A stretch of DNA of 64,000 bases from Amphibalanus amphitrite. Taxonomy: Eukaryota > Arthropoda > Thecostraca > Balanomorpha > Balanidae. The stretch covers positions 558,001 to 622,000 of the forward strand of contig NW_024881626.1 in NCBI RefSeq assembly GCF_019059575.1. The letters run 5' to 3'. The stretch's first letter is position 1; each line of letters opens with the position of its first letter. The notes beneath the pieces are model-generated. The model saw only the letters and a list, made by a program, of their open reading frames with translations. It had not been told where the DNA came from and searched no databases. The position numbers and the translations under genes were made by a program. Positions 11,101-22,205 of the stretch are shown one piece after another.

Positions 11101-11918
11101 AAGTCGGGAACCTTGTCCTTGGCGTCACTTTTGACAGCACTATGTCATGGGACGCACACGTCTCTGAACTCTGCCGCCGGTGTACGGGACTGCTGATTGG
11201 TCTTTCACATGCACGCCACTGTCTCCCAGATGGCATCATTCGAACGCTCGTGACGGCACTCGTTGTATCGCGTATCCAGTACTGCCTTTCAGTTTATGGT
11301 AATGGGTCCCAAAAAAATTTCGATCGACTCCAAAAAATTCTTAACTTCGCCGCTAGAGTTATTTTCGGCCGCCGTAAATTTGACCATGTCTCCGACCTGC
11401 GAACAAAACTCGGGTGGTTGTCCCCGCGCGGTATGTCCGATTTCCACACCCTTGTCATCGCACACAAGGTCATACAGCGCCGTGAACCTGAGCAACTAGC
11501 AGCCCTGTTCGTCGCTAATAGCGCTATCCGCGAGAGACCATCCAGACAAGATCACTTCTTCCATCTTCCCCGTCCACGGCTGGAAACGGGCAAGCGGCGG
11601 TTTGGCTATCGAGCTGCAGCTCTGCTGAACAGCCTGCCACCTCACCTGTCGCAGCTGCCTCCCGCCCGCTTCGCCCGCGCTGTTAAAGCCGCAATCGTGG
11701 ACGATGAATCAGCACATCGTCGCTGACCAATAGGATAGGGGTGGGTAAAAGCGATGAGGCTGTCCTGAGAGTGTTTTGTCCTTGTTTTGACGTGAGTGAA
11801 TGTGCAACTGTTTTGAATGATTAGATTAGCAACCGCGGATACGGATTCTGAGCAGTAATCGCCACGCACTTTGTATGTGGATCGCTCTTAAATGTAAATA
11901 CAATACAATACAAATACA
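8103..11918 (+). mobile_element. Non-LTR retrotransposon (CR1/L2-like), near full length
   Basis: The boundaries come from interruption of the host MITE. There is a ~600-bp 5' region, one long ORF, a short 3' UTR and a tail of imperfect (ATACAA)n repeats at 11895-11918. A TTA-type short target duplication is possible. No separate ORF1 was recognised in the 5' region. Confidence 0.85.
8709..11726 (+). CDS. Endonuclease-reverse transcriptase of non-LTR retrotransposon
   Basis: The intact 1005-residue polyprotein would nick target DNA and copy the element RNA. An AP-like endonuclease spans about residues 60-290: LNIQSIKPK, SETWL near 96-100, GYGGVAI and a GDLN motif. The usual SDH position reads SPH, a possible defect. 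A reverse transcriptase follows, with NFRPISLVP, HGFRPRHSTE, the QGSALGPLLF block and the catalytic YADD at 722-725. The C-terminus has the CR1/L2-type conserved tail (GYRAAALLNSLPPHL). The start is the first in-frame Met; translation could start upstream. Absence of stops over 3 kb suggests a recent insertion. Clade assignment below CR1/L2 is uncertain. Confidence 0.92.
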   Translation: MAVRDRLSNDTTREVAETIRRSLPAYLIRCLNRSRPLSPAEAACGPRPASRTLQSSRPTDPPKLLIGALNIQSIKPKLQELTCELARRNYDVMVLSETWLRPSTPKRLLVIPGYSLSRVDRPDGSGYGGVAIITKNSLTSMTLKIPGSGSSESKLESQWALLKLDKGQQIIICSLYRPPRHSEAALLADFTDLEAQLQRVLIDYPRVPFVLCGDLNCDLLKGPNFRASQHLISFLSNYSLDQLVTNPTFTSGSLLDVCIVNKRELVCDTSVNYCHFSPHKIIDVIVNVPKVRQKPAVISSRSFKRLDHPALYHDLLDVDWDYVFSAETVSDKWHAFLSFFVPVFDAHAPIKRVSIRNPTAPPVSAATRNLMSQRRAALRHLGRNSSEYRDLNRSVRAAVRRDRRIEIRREIGERGPNKVWQCIRSVVAAKKDGPDVQPDLSADDLNSFFVSVGPRVADEIRAQNTPTDLDVRLTRVGACSFQLREITLGELERIIFSMRNSSACGSDNVCVRMLKFGFPAIGGVILHIINTCLIQSDIPDSWKHSIVHPLFKSGNPSDPANFRPISLVPVIMKVVERIVHQQLYAYLSHNHLLASSQHGFRPRHSTETALLSVTEHILAATDRGDLSMLCLLDLSKCFDVIDHDLLMQKLMLHGVEISWFAAYLHGHTQSVSLKDVSGRRVLSRPLSNAMGVFQGSALGPLLFTIFSNNLSLYAGDAKVFQYADDTQVLVSGPARDLEVLISRMEDSLASLNDWFCANALKVNASKTQLIAFGTRQNLRKLPDFRVPFRNAALQPCAQVGNLVLGVTFDSTMSWDAHVSELCRRCTGLLIGLSHARHCLPDGIIRTLVTALVVSRIQYCLSVYGNGSQKNFDRLQKILNFAARVIFGRRKFDHVSDLRTKLGWLSPRGMSDFHTLVIAHKVIQRREPEQLAALFVANSAIRERPSRQDHFFHLPRPRLETGKRRFGYRAAALLNSLPPHLSQLPPARFARAVKAAIVDDESAHRR

Positions 11919-12598
11919 ATTATAAGTCAATGGGGAAAAATTCAAACTGCTATTCTGGCGCCGGGAACGATCTCCAACTATCTCAAGCACACATAATCGT
12001 GATTTGATGCACTCCTTGCAAGGTTAGATGCGTCACTTTTGCAATGTTGACCTTCCGTGACGTCATTTATGACGTCATCAAGGTCATATTAGTTTTTCGT
12101 CAATAACTCCCGATCAAATTGAGCTAGCGAGTCGGGAAAGCCACCAATGGACTCAGGAAGACCTGCCGAATCGAATGATATGCGACATGACCTCTTTCGA
12201 CCAACTTCGTGACCTGGGGGTGCTGACCTGACCTTGACCTGAGGTCAACACCCTAAGTTGACCTGACCCGAACAAAAAGTATATCATTCGACGCGCCTGA
12301 TCAAGGCGAACACGATGCTGCCAAAATCGCGGCTCTGCGGCCGTTTTTTGCGAAGTTATTCACCAAAAACTGAACCGTACCCTGGGGCACTTGACCTGAC
12401 CTCAGAGGTCACCGGTTGACCTAGGACCTTAAAATCGGGCACCAATCTCTGCGTCTCGTAACGGCGCACACGCTCGTTTTTTCCGCGACGCGCTAGCTCC
12501 ACCAGGGGCGAAACGGCGAGGGGGGGGGGGTCGTACCCGCCCCCCCCCCCCCTCGGCCGGCGCGTATGTAGAAAACCAATAGGTCCGGCGAGGGTTAA

Positions 12599-13535
12599 AG
12601 GAACTATCCCACCTTCTAAAATGTTGTTAAAACCAGTTAAATTGTGCCCGACTTTATAGATTGGATGACCAGGAACACGGTTCTGGCATTTATTTTTCAT
12701 TAAACATCTTAGGCTAGTCAAAAGACTTCACGCCAGTTTTCGAATCATTCTAAAGTAGAACGCATGATAATACGACACGGGCACCTCGATGCGATGTATT
12801 TTTTTTGTTTTATTACAAAATGTTTGGCCGTCAAAAAGCAATCGAACGAAATGGATACCAACCAAATCGACAAAGACCAACCCAATACCCACGGGTCAAA
12901 AATAACCCTTCTTCGCGTTGCGGAGCACGCGGGTAGCCCTAGTCCAATGCTATTTGCATCCAGCTAAAAGCAATATCCAGCTATGATGTAAGTTAGACTA
13001 TTTTATATTCTTAGTAATGCTTAGGTACCAAAAAATGTCTGGAAGTGTGTCAGTCATCAATGGCATGGCCGTTAGGTGTTGGTCTATCTTCAGCTTCTCT
13101 ATGCTCTTGCATCTCTTCAGCTACATCAATTCAAGCCTTTCAGTCTGCTGTCCTCTGAAAATTTATCTTTCAATATTTTAGAAACTTGCTGACTATAAAT
13201 TCACAACCCATCTGAGCGAAATTCAATTCAACTTTTATAAAAATCACCAAAATTCAATCCCTTGAACCAACTGCAGGGACTCCACACAGCGCAAAACACA
13301 GTGGGCGCAACTGGCACATTCGCAGCCACATTTTATGTGTCCAAAGAAGACAGTCCTGCCACCTGGTGAGGAACTCAGCACAATTAAAAAGCCTTGATCA
13401 AATTGCCCCAGACAGCAGACGCCATCTTTTCAGATTCCCCCAAATCAACTTCATGCTGATTTTCTGTTAATTGGCCTCTGTCATGTGGCTTCATTCTTGG
13501 CATTCTAGAGTAAAGGAATTGATTTTGGTATTAGT
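12599..13535. other. Intergenic, nothing recognised
   Basis: AT-rich unique-looking sequence without exons or repeat termini that could be supported. Confidence 0.4.
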
Positions 13536-13998
13536 AGAGCAGTCACACAAAGGTTTTGCAACCAAGGAGAGGCGCTATACCCGGAGGTGCTTCGGTATTC
13601 TCTTAGCAGACGTCACCCGAGCTGCCATATCCAGTAAGGTAGGTTAGGTTGTAGGTTGGTAGGTTAGGTTGTGGGTTGTAGGTTGGTAGGTTAGGTTGTA
13701 GGTTGTAGGTAAGGTTAGGTCAGGTTAGATTATGTTTTGTTATATATTTAACCGTGAAAAGACAATTGTTGCGCACGTGAGACGTAGATATGGCAGCTCG
13801 GGTGATGTCTGCTAAGAGTACCGGTGCTTCTTTCTAACAAAACCTAAACAAACCTAAACTAACCTGACCTAACCTAACCTACAACCTACAAACCAAAACC
13901 TACAACCTAAAAACCTACAAACCTACCCTACAACCTACAAACATACAGCACCTCTCCTCAGTTGGAAAACCTTCATGTGATGTCTGCTCTACTAATGC
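13536..13998. mobile_element. Fold-back element with TAGGTT-rich arms
   Basis: The outer inverted repeats are about 45 bp (AGTAGAGCAG...GGAGAGG and complement). An inner near-perfect pair of about 30 bp (CTTAGCAGACGTCACCCGAG and complement) sits at 13603-13634 and 13788-13820. Between outer and inner arms are imperfect GGTAGGTTAGGTTGT repeats on the left and their complement on the right. No ORF. Superfamily unknown. Confidence 0.8.
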
Positions 13999-14436
13999 CT
14001 TAATTCATCCATAAGGGAATGACTTTGGAATTAAACTACATCTTTTTGCCTAGGGTGATCCAATTTGATGGCCAAAAACTAAATCCTTCACCATCAACAC
14101 CAAACACAACACCAACACTAACACCCAAATTGAAATTGTGAAATTATTCCTGGCTTACTTTCATATCATCACAGATAAAACTTACCAGGTAGTATATATT
14201 CCGGCTCAGTGGAAGCCATTTTTAATCACAAGCAGATATTAAAAGAATCTTTATACAACAGTCAACAGCATAGTCATTGCGCCCGTCTTCAAGGTATCTT
14301 GTCGCCCGTCTTCCGCAAGTCTTCCGTCTTCACAAAAGCGGGACGCCGGTGGGACGGTGGGACGACGGTGAAAACAGGGCGCCTGAGGCGATTTGATCAA
14401 GGTTCGTGAAATTCACACGTGATGTTTAGCATGTGG

Positions 14437-14582
14437 AAGGCCCACAAAGGGGGAGAACTTCCAAATGTCACGTGACTAATATGCCCTCCGGCGCCCTGTT
14501 TTCACCGACGTCCCGCCGGTGGGCACCGGAGGGCATATTCGTCACGTGACATTTGGAACTTTACCCCCCTCCGTGGGCCTTT
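14437..14582. repeat. Inverted repeat with ~56-bp arms
   Basis: Arms 14437-14491 and 14526-14582 are near-complementary (AAGGCCCAC...ATGCCCTCCGG), separated by about 34 bp, and each contains GTCACGTGAC. Confidence 0.85.
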
Positions 14583-16599
14583 TCATGGCGTATTTGGAAA
14601 TTCCGACCTCGACGAGCATCTGTGGTAGAAAACCACCACTTTGGTAGGGGAAACTACTGCTGTCTGCTACCATTTGCACTGCATGTGTCGCTATAGCTGC
14701 GACACATATGCGACATTATATGCATATACATATGAACCACGACATCTGTGGACTGTGTGCGCTGATTATAGCTAGCGATTAGCTAGGGCACCAGGGTGGA
14801 TCCAGACTTTTAGTTTGAGGCAGGGCCGGGGTGCGGAGCCGGAGCCGGAGCTGGAGCCGGAACCGGCATATTTTGCCCGTGTAAGGGCAAAATTGAGCGC
14901 GTCAGAGAGTGTGTAGAGCGGTGGGCCGGAGAACCAGAGTGCGCGTTAGGCCAGTCCGCCGTATGTTTGCCTCCGGCGGGAAAGGCGTGCCCGCCGGTTG
15001 AAAGGCAGTGGCTGGCCGGCACCTGGGACTCGCTGGCCCGTCTCTCGTGGCATTTGCCTCTGCGGTGTCGTCGGGGCAACATCTTTCGGTAAGCGAATCC
15101 TTTTCCACCCCCCCCCCTAAATTAATGCCGCAACGCCCAGGCGCTGCGGAAGTCCCCGACATTTATGTCCTGGATCTTATTTGGCTCTCCGACCCACCGC
15201 AAATAGCGGTGGGCACTCCCGTTTATATCCAGGACGGTCCCATCTAAATTATAACTAGATGCCGGCAGAGCTCGTGCGTTGCCTTGGGCCAGAATTGGAG
15301 GATCCATAGCCCAATGAAATGTGCATTATTTTGGAGGCCTTGCCTGGGACTACCATTGAACCGATTTTGAGGTTGATAGCTTAAAATTTCTTTGAGCCAG
15401 AGGACCTCACGTCAAAACGGTTTTCCGACCCCAGCACGTGCAGCCTGCACCCCTCGCAGACGGTGACCCCCCTGGAAACTGGTTCAAGGTGTTACCGATG
15501 TGTCCCGCCAGTATGGCTTTGCCCGTGACCTCGGGTTGACCTGTAGCCTTGACAAAAAAAAATCGTGTCACCGAAACTTTGAAGCGGAATAGCATGTGCC
15601 ACGAAGCACCGAGCGAACCGAGGCCAGCACCAAAAGTTTACCTCGCCGGAGACGAATCAAACGGTCCCACTTCCGTCCCGATCAGTCCACCCATTTTGAC
15701 TCCAGGTCCAAAAAAGCTTGGACAAACTCACTCACATACTCACTCACTCACTGACAAACAGGTTCAGTCCAAGGCCATGTTCAGCCCAAGATTACTAGAT
15801 ACTAATTACTAGATACAAGATACCAGGGCATATTTTAAGGATTTTTTTACTGCGTCCCAAGGGTGGCATATAGGGCACATGCTTCGATCGGAAAGGGCAC
15901 ATACCACATTGCAAGCGAAATAGTATAAAATGCAGGTAAGATACACGTGTCATTGTGTAATGTGCCGCGGTGCACTGACAGGTGTTAATTTGCTATCAGT
16001 GCGGTGCAGAGGGACAGCAAGCGCCAAGCGGGATATTGGGAGCGGGCTGTGATTGCTTTTGGCCAGTCTCGAAATTCGCCCAATCATAGCGCGTTCTTTT
16101 TCCGCATTCAAAGGACGGACTGGCGAGTAAATGATATATCCATTGCTGTTAGTCATTCGTTTTCCTGAACGTCGTTGGGTGTGTTTGACCTCCCTTGATG
16201 CACCTAAATGTACCTATGTTTAGAGAATAAAAATGAATATGTACATGATTATCAAACTATGATACATTACACACGTCTTTTCACGTGTTTTTCACCCTTA
16301 TCAATCTAGTCAAAAGAGAGCTTGACGTGTGAAATATTGTCAATTCGCATTTAAGATATTATGTGTTGGAATTATTAGATGACTTTGGGTCAAACAGTAG
16401 GTACCCACTTAGCCTGTGACAAGAAAACATCGGATTTTAAAGCTATTTTAAAAATAATCATAGATGATAGATGAATGTTTTGGATGAACAGTTTAAATAA
16501 ATTCACATTAAAATTCATACTCAAAGAAAAATAACTAACAAAAAAACATAACATTTCAACAGATACAGTGGTTAGTACTTAGTACACATACATGTATTT
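14583..16599. other. Intergenic with small repeats and hairpins
   Basis: No gene recognised. It contains a GGAGCC hexamer tract (14829-14866), a two-part hairpin (GTCCTGGAT 15167-15175 with ATCCAGGAC 15227-15235, around CCCACCGC 15193-15200 with GCGGTGGG 15206-15213), and a segment near 15785-15860 that is an inverted relative of 37435-37530. Confidence 0.5.
14829..14866. repeat. GGAGCC hexamer tract
   Basis: Imperfect (GGAGCC)n; the same hexamer occurs at 48426-48497 and 48813-48912. Confidence 0.8.
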
Positions 16600-17482
16600 A
16601 CCAGTAAAACGCCTTTTGGGCGAAGAACGAGCGAGCGAGATAGTGAGCCCTGCACGTGCAGAAGGGCGAGAGGGTACTTCCAACGGGCTTGTGCAATTTG
16701 CAAAGCACCCTTCTAACCGGTCGCTAGCGGTGTACCAAATTTGAACGCAATCGGCCCAGCCGTTCCTGAGATCTGGAAGCCGCATTCTGCACGTGCGCAC
16801 GTGCAAACGGGGTCCAAAATGACTTTTGCACGGCACCCTACTAACCGGTCCCCAACCGTGTACCAAATTTGAGCGCAATCGGCCCAGCCGTTCTCGAGAT
16901 CTGGAAACGCCCCCTGCACGTGCGCACGTGCAGTAGCACCCTAACCGCAACACATGGGAATGCATTGCCTGGTGGGTGCCTACCTGTATGCCAAGTTTCA
17001 GCGAAATCGCCCCAGTAATTACCGAGTTACTGAAATGGGAACAAATTTGGCACCTCTTATTGTTGTATTTTGCACGTGCAGTGGGGGTCACTCACACAGA
17101 TGAAGAGTATCCGACCTTTGGTAGAAGGGATGCAGCTACCCTATAAAAATGACCGCAAGACAATCGCTCAAGCCGCTGCTGAGATATGGGCCTCTCAAAA
17201 TCATTACTTTTGCAAAACTGCTTGAACACCCTTGACTTTTCACGTGGCACGTGCCACCGCGGTCACTGAGAAGTATCAAAAGTGGTCAATTACGGGGTAG
17301 AAGGGATGGGGCTACCCAGCAAAAAAGACCGGAGGCCATTCGGTCCAGCGGTTGCTGAGATATAAGCCTCTCAAAAGCGTTACAGGCCGGGCCGGGCCGG
17401 GCCGGGCCGGGCCGCTCATACTGAGATTTTTCCGTTATATTGAAAAGACTTCGCTTCGCTCGCTGCGCTCGCTCGCTCGTAA
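16600..17482 (-). mobile_element. Interspersed repeat, 883 bp, copy 1
   Basis: Nearly identical in inverted orientation to 52962-53837. On the minus strand it runs from TTACGAGCGAGCGAGCG to a hairpin CGCC-caaaa-GGCG followed by TTTTACTGGT. It holds two blocks with CACGTGCGCACGTG palindromes and GCCGATTGCG(C/T)TCAAATTTGG. The hairpin followed by CTGG|T resembles a Helitron 3' end, but the expected 5' TC was not seen. Open frames across it are repeat-derived and not counted as genes. Confidence 0.8.
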
Positions 17483-17586
17483 CAACAGATCACGTGCCCG
17501 CCCTTTAAAGTACCGTACCTGCGACAACTTGTCTACGATACGTTCTCACATTCAATATGAAGCATCTTAGCTTCCAAGATATCGTA

Positions 17587-18512
17587 TTAACCCTCGCCCA
17601 TGTAGGGGGGGGGTGCAACCCCCCCCACCCTGAGGTTTTTCTTAGCTACACGCCGAACCGTTTCAGATAGCCTGCTCAAATTTTCAGTATCCTATGGGGT
17701 ATGGGGCATCCTTTGCGCAACTTTTGGTATTTTTTTTGTCAAGGTCATGTCAGGTCACGGAGTTATGACGTCATAAAGGGAACAACCTCCGGCCAGATTT
17801 ACGCTAAATTGGAGATTGCTTCACATTGGTATAAATGCCGACTGACCTGACACACTGATGGATTGTTTTAGATCATAACTGGCTGATTTGACATTGGCAC
17901 AATGTCCGTTGACCTTTTCAAGGTTACTAAAGGTCAAGGTCAGGTCAGTGACCTCGGTTGACCTGTAATGACTTCTTGCACTTGTATGCCTTTTCGGGGT
18001 ATTTTGATGCCCTGAATTCGAATTTGCTATCCATTTCAGGCATCTTCGGTTGTTTCTTGTAGTTCATTTTGGGTCAGGGTCAGGTCAGTGACGTCACACG
18101 CCTGACGTGACCCAATGCACAAATGACCTTGCAGACTTCCGATGCTCCCGACCCAACGCATCATTTTTAGAGTTATGACATCGAAATATACACCAAACGA
18201 TAGAGAATTGGTCAAGGATCACGATAGTGAAGGTTTCAAGTCGATATCTCTTACCGTTTTGCCGCAATCGGCGCGGAAATCTAAAAAAGTTAGAGTTTTC
18301 CGAAAATTTGACCTTTGACCGGTCATAAGTAGGTCAAATGTTGACCTAGGGCCAAAAAATATACCACCAATCGCGAGATCTCGTTGAGAGCAATCCGTTG
18401 GTCTTTTCCGCTAAGCTCTACGACGCTCCGTTTTCAAACGCCAGGGGGTTCGCACCAACCCCCCCCCTGCATGGGCGAAGGTGGCAAAACACCGTTCACG
18501 GGCGAGGGTTAA
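17587..18512. mobile_element. TTAA-flanked MITE (piggyBac-like)
   Basis: TTAA at 17587-17590 and 18509-18512 flanks termini CCCTCGCCCATG and CGGGCGAGGG. G-run/C-run hairpins follow each end (17604-17628 and near 18448-18468), and the left hairpin leads into GAGGTTTTTCTTAGC. Length is 926 bp; no coding capacity. Confidence 0.88.
17942..17954. promoter_or_regulatory. Perfect IR-1 nuclear-receptor element in MITE
   Basis: AGGTCA-G-TGACCT, with two further AGGTCA-like half-sites immediately upstream. Binding is inferred from the EcR/USP consensus only. Confidence 0.5.
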
Positions 18513-18699
18513 TACCCCATAGCAATTCATATATCGGTTCATAGTTCATAGTTTATTCGTGGTTGCATCCACTGAGAAGTGGCTCTTCCAGCGCCCGAGT
18601 CACACATACAAGTCATAAGATATAAAACAGTGATGACATAAAATGAAGAGGAGAAACACGCGATAAGACATGGCACTTTTGTGTTTCGGTGTGGGTGTG
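18513..18699. other. Spacer before minisatellite
   Basis: Short sequence with no recognised features. Confidence 0.3.
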
Positions 18700-19260
18700 G
18701 GACCCTTAGAGCTGCTGGCTCGAACCCTTTACAGGCCGACAGGGGCTCTCAGAGACCGACAAGGGGCTCTCAAGAGGTCTACGGTGCCTTCGGGAGCCCT
18801 GTGGAGTCCTTAGAGACCAGCAAGGTACACTCAGACGCCAGTGGGGCCCTCAGAGTCGTCTGTAATATGGGGCCCTCAAAAGTCACCGGTGAGTGGCCGT
18901 CCGATGCGGCTCCGGCGTTGAGCCCCCAGAGCCGCCGATATATGGCCTTAAGAAGCACTGGTTCGGGACCTCATTCAGGGGTGCCGGTTGCACTCAGAGG
19001 TGGCAGTGTTGGGCCCTCAGCTAGGCACCGGTGTGGGGCATTCACAGCCGCCGGTGAGGGCCCTCGCAGGCGCCGTTGTGGGGGCCTTCAACCATTGGTT
19101 TAGGGGGTCATCGCAGGCGTGTGTGGAACCCTTAGAGCTGCTGTTCCCTGATAGGCCGGTAAGGGCCCTCAGAGGCCGGCAAGTAGCCCTCAGAGGTCGC
19201 CAATAGGCCCTGAGAAGCCGGCAAGGGGCCCTCAAAGGCCGACAAGGGACACTAAAAAGC
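18700..19260. repeat. Degenerate GGGCCCTCAGAGGCC-type minisatellite
   Basis: Many imperfect units of roughly 20-30 bp built on GCCCTCAGAGGCCGGCAAG. The same unit family occurs at 28960-29420. Open frames through it reflect the lack of stops in the repeat. Confidence 0.75.
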
Positions 19261-20237
19261 CGATGTGGGGCTCTTATGGAGAGAAGTGTGGCTCTTTGGA
19301 GCACATAAGGTGTTATTCCGAGCCCTGTGGGGCCCTTCTGAGTCGAAAGATGCCAGCGTGGACCCTCAGCCGCCAATTGGCGTCGCAAGGCCCCTCTGGC
19401 CCGAGAGGCCCCCTGATCCGATGGGGGCACGTGCCCCTGCTTCCCCTCCCCCGGGTGCAGATAGAGAATGCAATCGGCGGTTTGGAACACAACAATTGCA
19501 ATCGTTCCTCCTCCCGTCGCGAGGTCGCCCATACGACCCATATCCCATGATTGTCAACCCTGGGGCTCGGATCGGCAATGTACCGGCAAGGAAATCAGCT
19601 TAAGGTGAGTAAAAAAGTTATTAAGAGTCATTAGTTGTCGTTACGTTCGTCGTTCAGTAATAACAACTATACGGTGCCAAATGTACCCGACGTACAGCTT
19701 GGAGCCGGGCGCCGCCCGGTCTCCACCAGTGACGTCACGCCAATGCTTAGCGACCGGTCCATTGGAAATCGCGGGATGATTCTACCTCTCTTATACGGCC
19801 TTGGTTTCAACGGCCGGGAATCCCCGGAAGGGTGGGCGCCGATTCCGCCCGGGTCAGCCTAACATCCAGGCCCGCACGTCCGCCTCGGCTCCGACAGGTC
19901 CAGCACGGCGACTACGCGAATGTGAATCATGAATGGGTGTTGGGCGGCGGATGGTGCCACAGGGGAGGGGAAGCGGAGGGGATTAAAGGTGACACTTATG
20001 TTGCTTGAGATAACTCGCCTCGCCTCCCTGGGTTCCGCCCAGGTCCAGGGATAATCTTCTCCAGCTTTAGCTAAAGTCTTATATTTGATTTTTTTATCAA
20101 TAAGTATTATTAAGTATTATTGAGTAATATATAAGTATTATTGGATCTGAGGGCAGGGCAAGGAACAGAACTAGATATGCACAATTTTCCCGAAATCCGG
20201 GCCCAGCACCGAACCGGCAGCAGCACCGAACGGGTCC
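19261..20237. other. Intergenic, GC-rich, no gene recognised
   Basis: Short open frames exist on both strands but none shows a domain, splice structure or codon bias that supports a gene. Confidence 0.4.
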
Positions 20238-21424
20238 TTAACCCGCGCCCCACTGGGGGGGGGGGCTATTTATAGCCCCCCCTCCCGTTTTTCTGCAATA
20301 ACTTCCAAACCGCTTGACGGATCGACGCCAAACTTTCAGTACCTTCGGCTGCATCAATTGGACACCTTGTGTCAAAATTTGAACTTCGTACCTACCATAG
20401 GTCGGCCGGAAATGACGTCAGAGTGACGTCATGTTCGTCCGATTTCGACGCAAAACATTGAACCACGGCAATCGCTCCCAAGAGCTCAGTTTTTAAGCTA
20501 GATCCAATTTCTTTGCATGAAAGAACTCAGAATTGACCGCGCTATCAAACTGCTATCTCGGATTTTCAAAATTTTGAAAATTTCGAAAATTTTATATAAT
20601 AATATTCAAAATTTATATTTTTATATTTTTTTCAAAAAGTTTTTGACTTTTCGAAAAAACCGGAATATATGTGACAGAACGCATGATTATTACTAACTCT
20701 AGCAAGTTTTAGCTAAATATCTTCAAAAATGGCCAAGTTATACGCATTATTGCAAAAAATTCACAATTATTAATTTTTCAAATCAATTTTTCAGTACGTA
20801 TTTGGCATCGTACACCAATATAAATGGCACCATCGTGCTCCTGAGCTCAAACTGCATCCAATAGACACCTTTTTTGTTGAAAAATTTCAACTTCAAAATT
20901 TGACCTTTTTTGACCTGAAAGTGACCTGACCTAAGCTAAATTCGACTCAAAATGACCTCGAATGACATAGACGACATCAAATTCGAAATCTATGGCCTAA
21001 ATGGACCATAAAACATGTGTCACGTGACCGACGCATGATATAATATTTTCGTGACCTGTGATGACCTGACCCTGACCTGAAAATCAAAGTACAAGTTTGG
21101 TACCCGCAAGGTATCTAGAGCATCTGTTCACGAGTGTGGAAACCAAAAATGAGCCTGATCTGACTTGTAAGACGGCGGCCAGAGCCCAAAATGTGAACAA
21201 GCCAAAGTGCTAATAATTTTTACTTTGACCTGACCTGTGACGTCATCGGTGACCTCGAGGTCAATGAAATTAGGTTTCGCTCGACAGTTTTTCCGGGGCT
21301 ATCAGACGCCGTTTGAATTTTGACGATCGGCCCAGTAGTTTCGGAGTTAGGAGGGGGGGCTATGAATAGCCCCCCCCCCCCAGTAGGGTGTGTTATACAC
21401 AGACCCCAGTGGGGCGCGGGTTAA
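20238..21424 (+). mobile_element. TTAA-flanked MITE (piggyBac-like), complete
   Basis: TTAA at 20238-20241 and 21421-21424. The inverted termini CCCGCGCCCCACTGGGG / CCCCAGTGGGGCGCGGG are perfect over 17 bp. Hairpins GGGGGGGCTA..TAGCCCCCCC follow at both ends. Length is 1187 bp with no transposase. Positions 1-816 are an inverted copy. Confidence 0.92.
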
Positions 21425-22205
21425 GACGGGAAGACAACAAGGTATCGGGTTTGAGGGCACTGGGCAGGGCAGAGGGTCACAGGGCCTGAATGCAGAGCAG
21501 GGCGCAGGGCCTGAAGGAAGGGTAGGGCAAGGTACAAGACCTTAGGGCAGGGCACAAGGACTGGAGAGTGCATGTACAGGTCTCGCGGGTTTTAGCGGTA
21601 GGTCGCTCGGCGGGCGGGAGGGCAACTAGTTCCGCCCCTGTATCGGCGACCCTTTGCTCCGCCCAGTTACGCACGAGCGTGTACTACATCACGTAGTAGC
21701 GTGGGGGAGGGGAGGGCTAGGGTGCCAGCGTGTGTAGAGGCTAGAACCGGTTTCTACCGCCTGGGCCGGCGACCCGTCATGTGGTCAGGAGACAGGGAAA
21801 GGTCAGAGGTCGCATACAATGTGCGGTGCGGTGCCCCGTCCTCCCTGCGTGCTGACCAGCAGCGCACGACCCCGTTCGTTGGCCAATCGGTGTTGAGCGG
21901 TCAAGGTCGCCCGTAGCCAGCGGGCTGAGTGAGCCGGCAGCGTGCCGATCCAAGGTCGCGAATAGTATTAGCCGGTTACCAATGGGGCCGGCAGACGACT
22001 GTTTAGCGCTGTTATTTCTTGGGGACCTTTCTGATAAATATCCGTGACCTGATGAGGCCGGATATCGTGTCACACTACAGTTTTATTTTCTGCCGCACTG
22101 TAGTTCCAAAACTACCAGACACAAAGCTTGCCGCAGAAAATGTTGTATGAATTTTTGACATCATTTTTAAAAGATAAGCATTTGGGTTCTAGTTACACCA
22201 ATGTT
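21425..22205. other. Intergenic with a lone MITE end
   Basis: GGGCA-rich imperfect repeats occur near 21425-21560. One half of the TACAGGTCTCGCG repeat family lies at 21575-21603. No gene recognised. Confidence 0.4.

Larger units (their letters stand above)
7734..12598. mobile_element. TTAA-flanked MITE (piggyBac-like) split by a non-LTR insertion
   Basis: TTAA lies at 7734-7737 and 12595-12598, with termini CCCTCGCCGGCC and the complement CCGGCGAGGG plus G-run/C-run hairpins at each end. The MITE itself is about 1.05 kb. Positions 8103-11918 are an inserted retrotransposon: the sequence before it (CGTGACCTCACCATTA) and after it (TTATAAGTCAATGGGG) are contiguous in the related element near 53895-53925. 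Confidence 0.85.

Noticed and set aside
13620..13730. Interstitial telomere array
   Set aside because: Units are GGTAGGTTAGGTTGT-like and not a regular TTAGG run, and they sit symmetrically within a fold-back element.
16579..17091. 170-codon minus-strand ORF and its counterpart at 53353-53757
   Set aside because: Both lie inside the two copies of an interspersed repeat and the frame is open because of repeated non-coding blocks; no domain and no conservation of a start were seen.
18681..19541. ORFs of 140-174 codons on both strands
   Set aside because: They overlap the degenerate minisatellite and show no domain.
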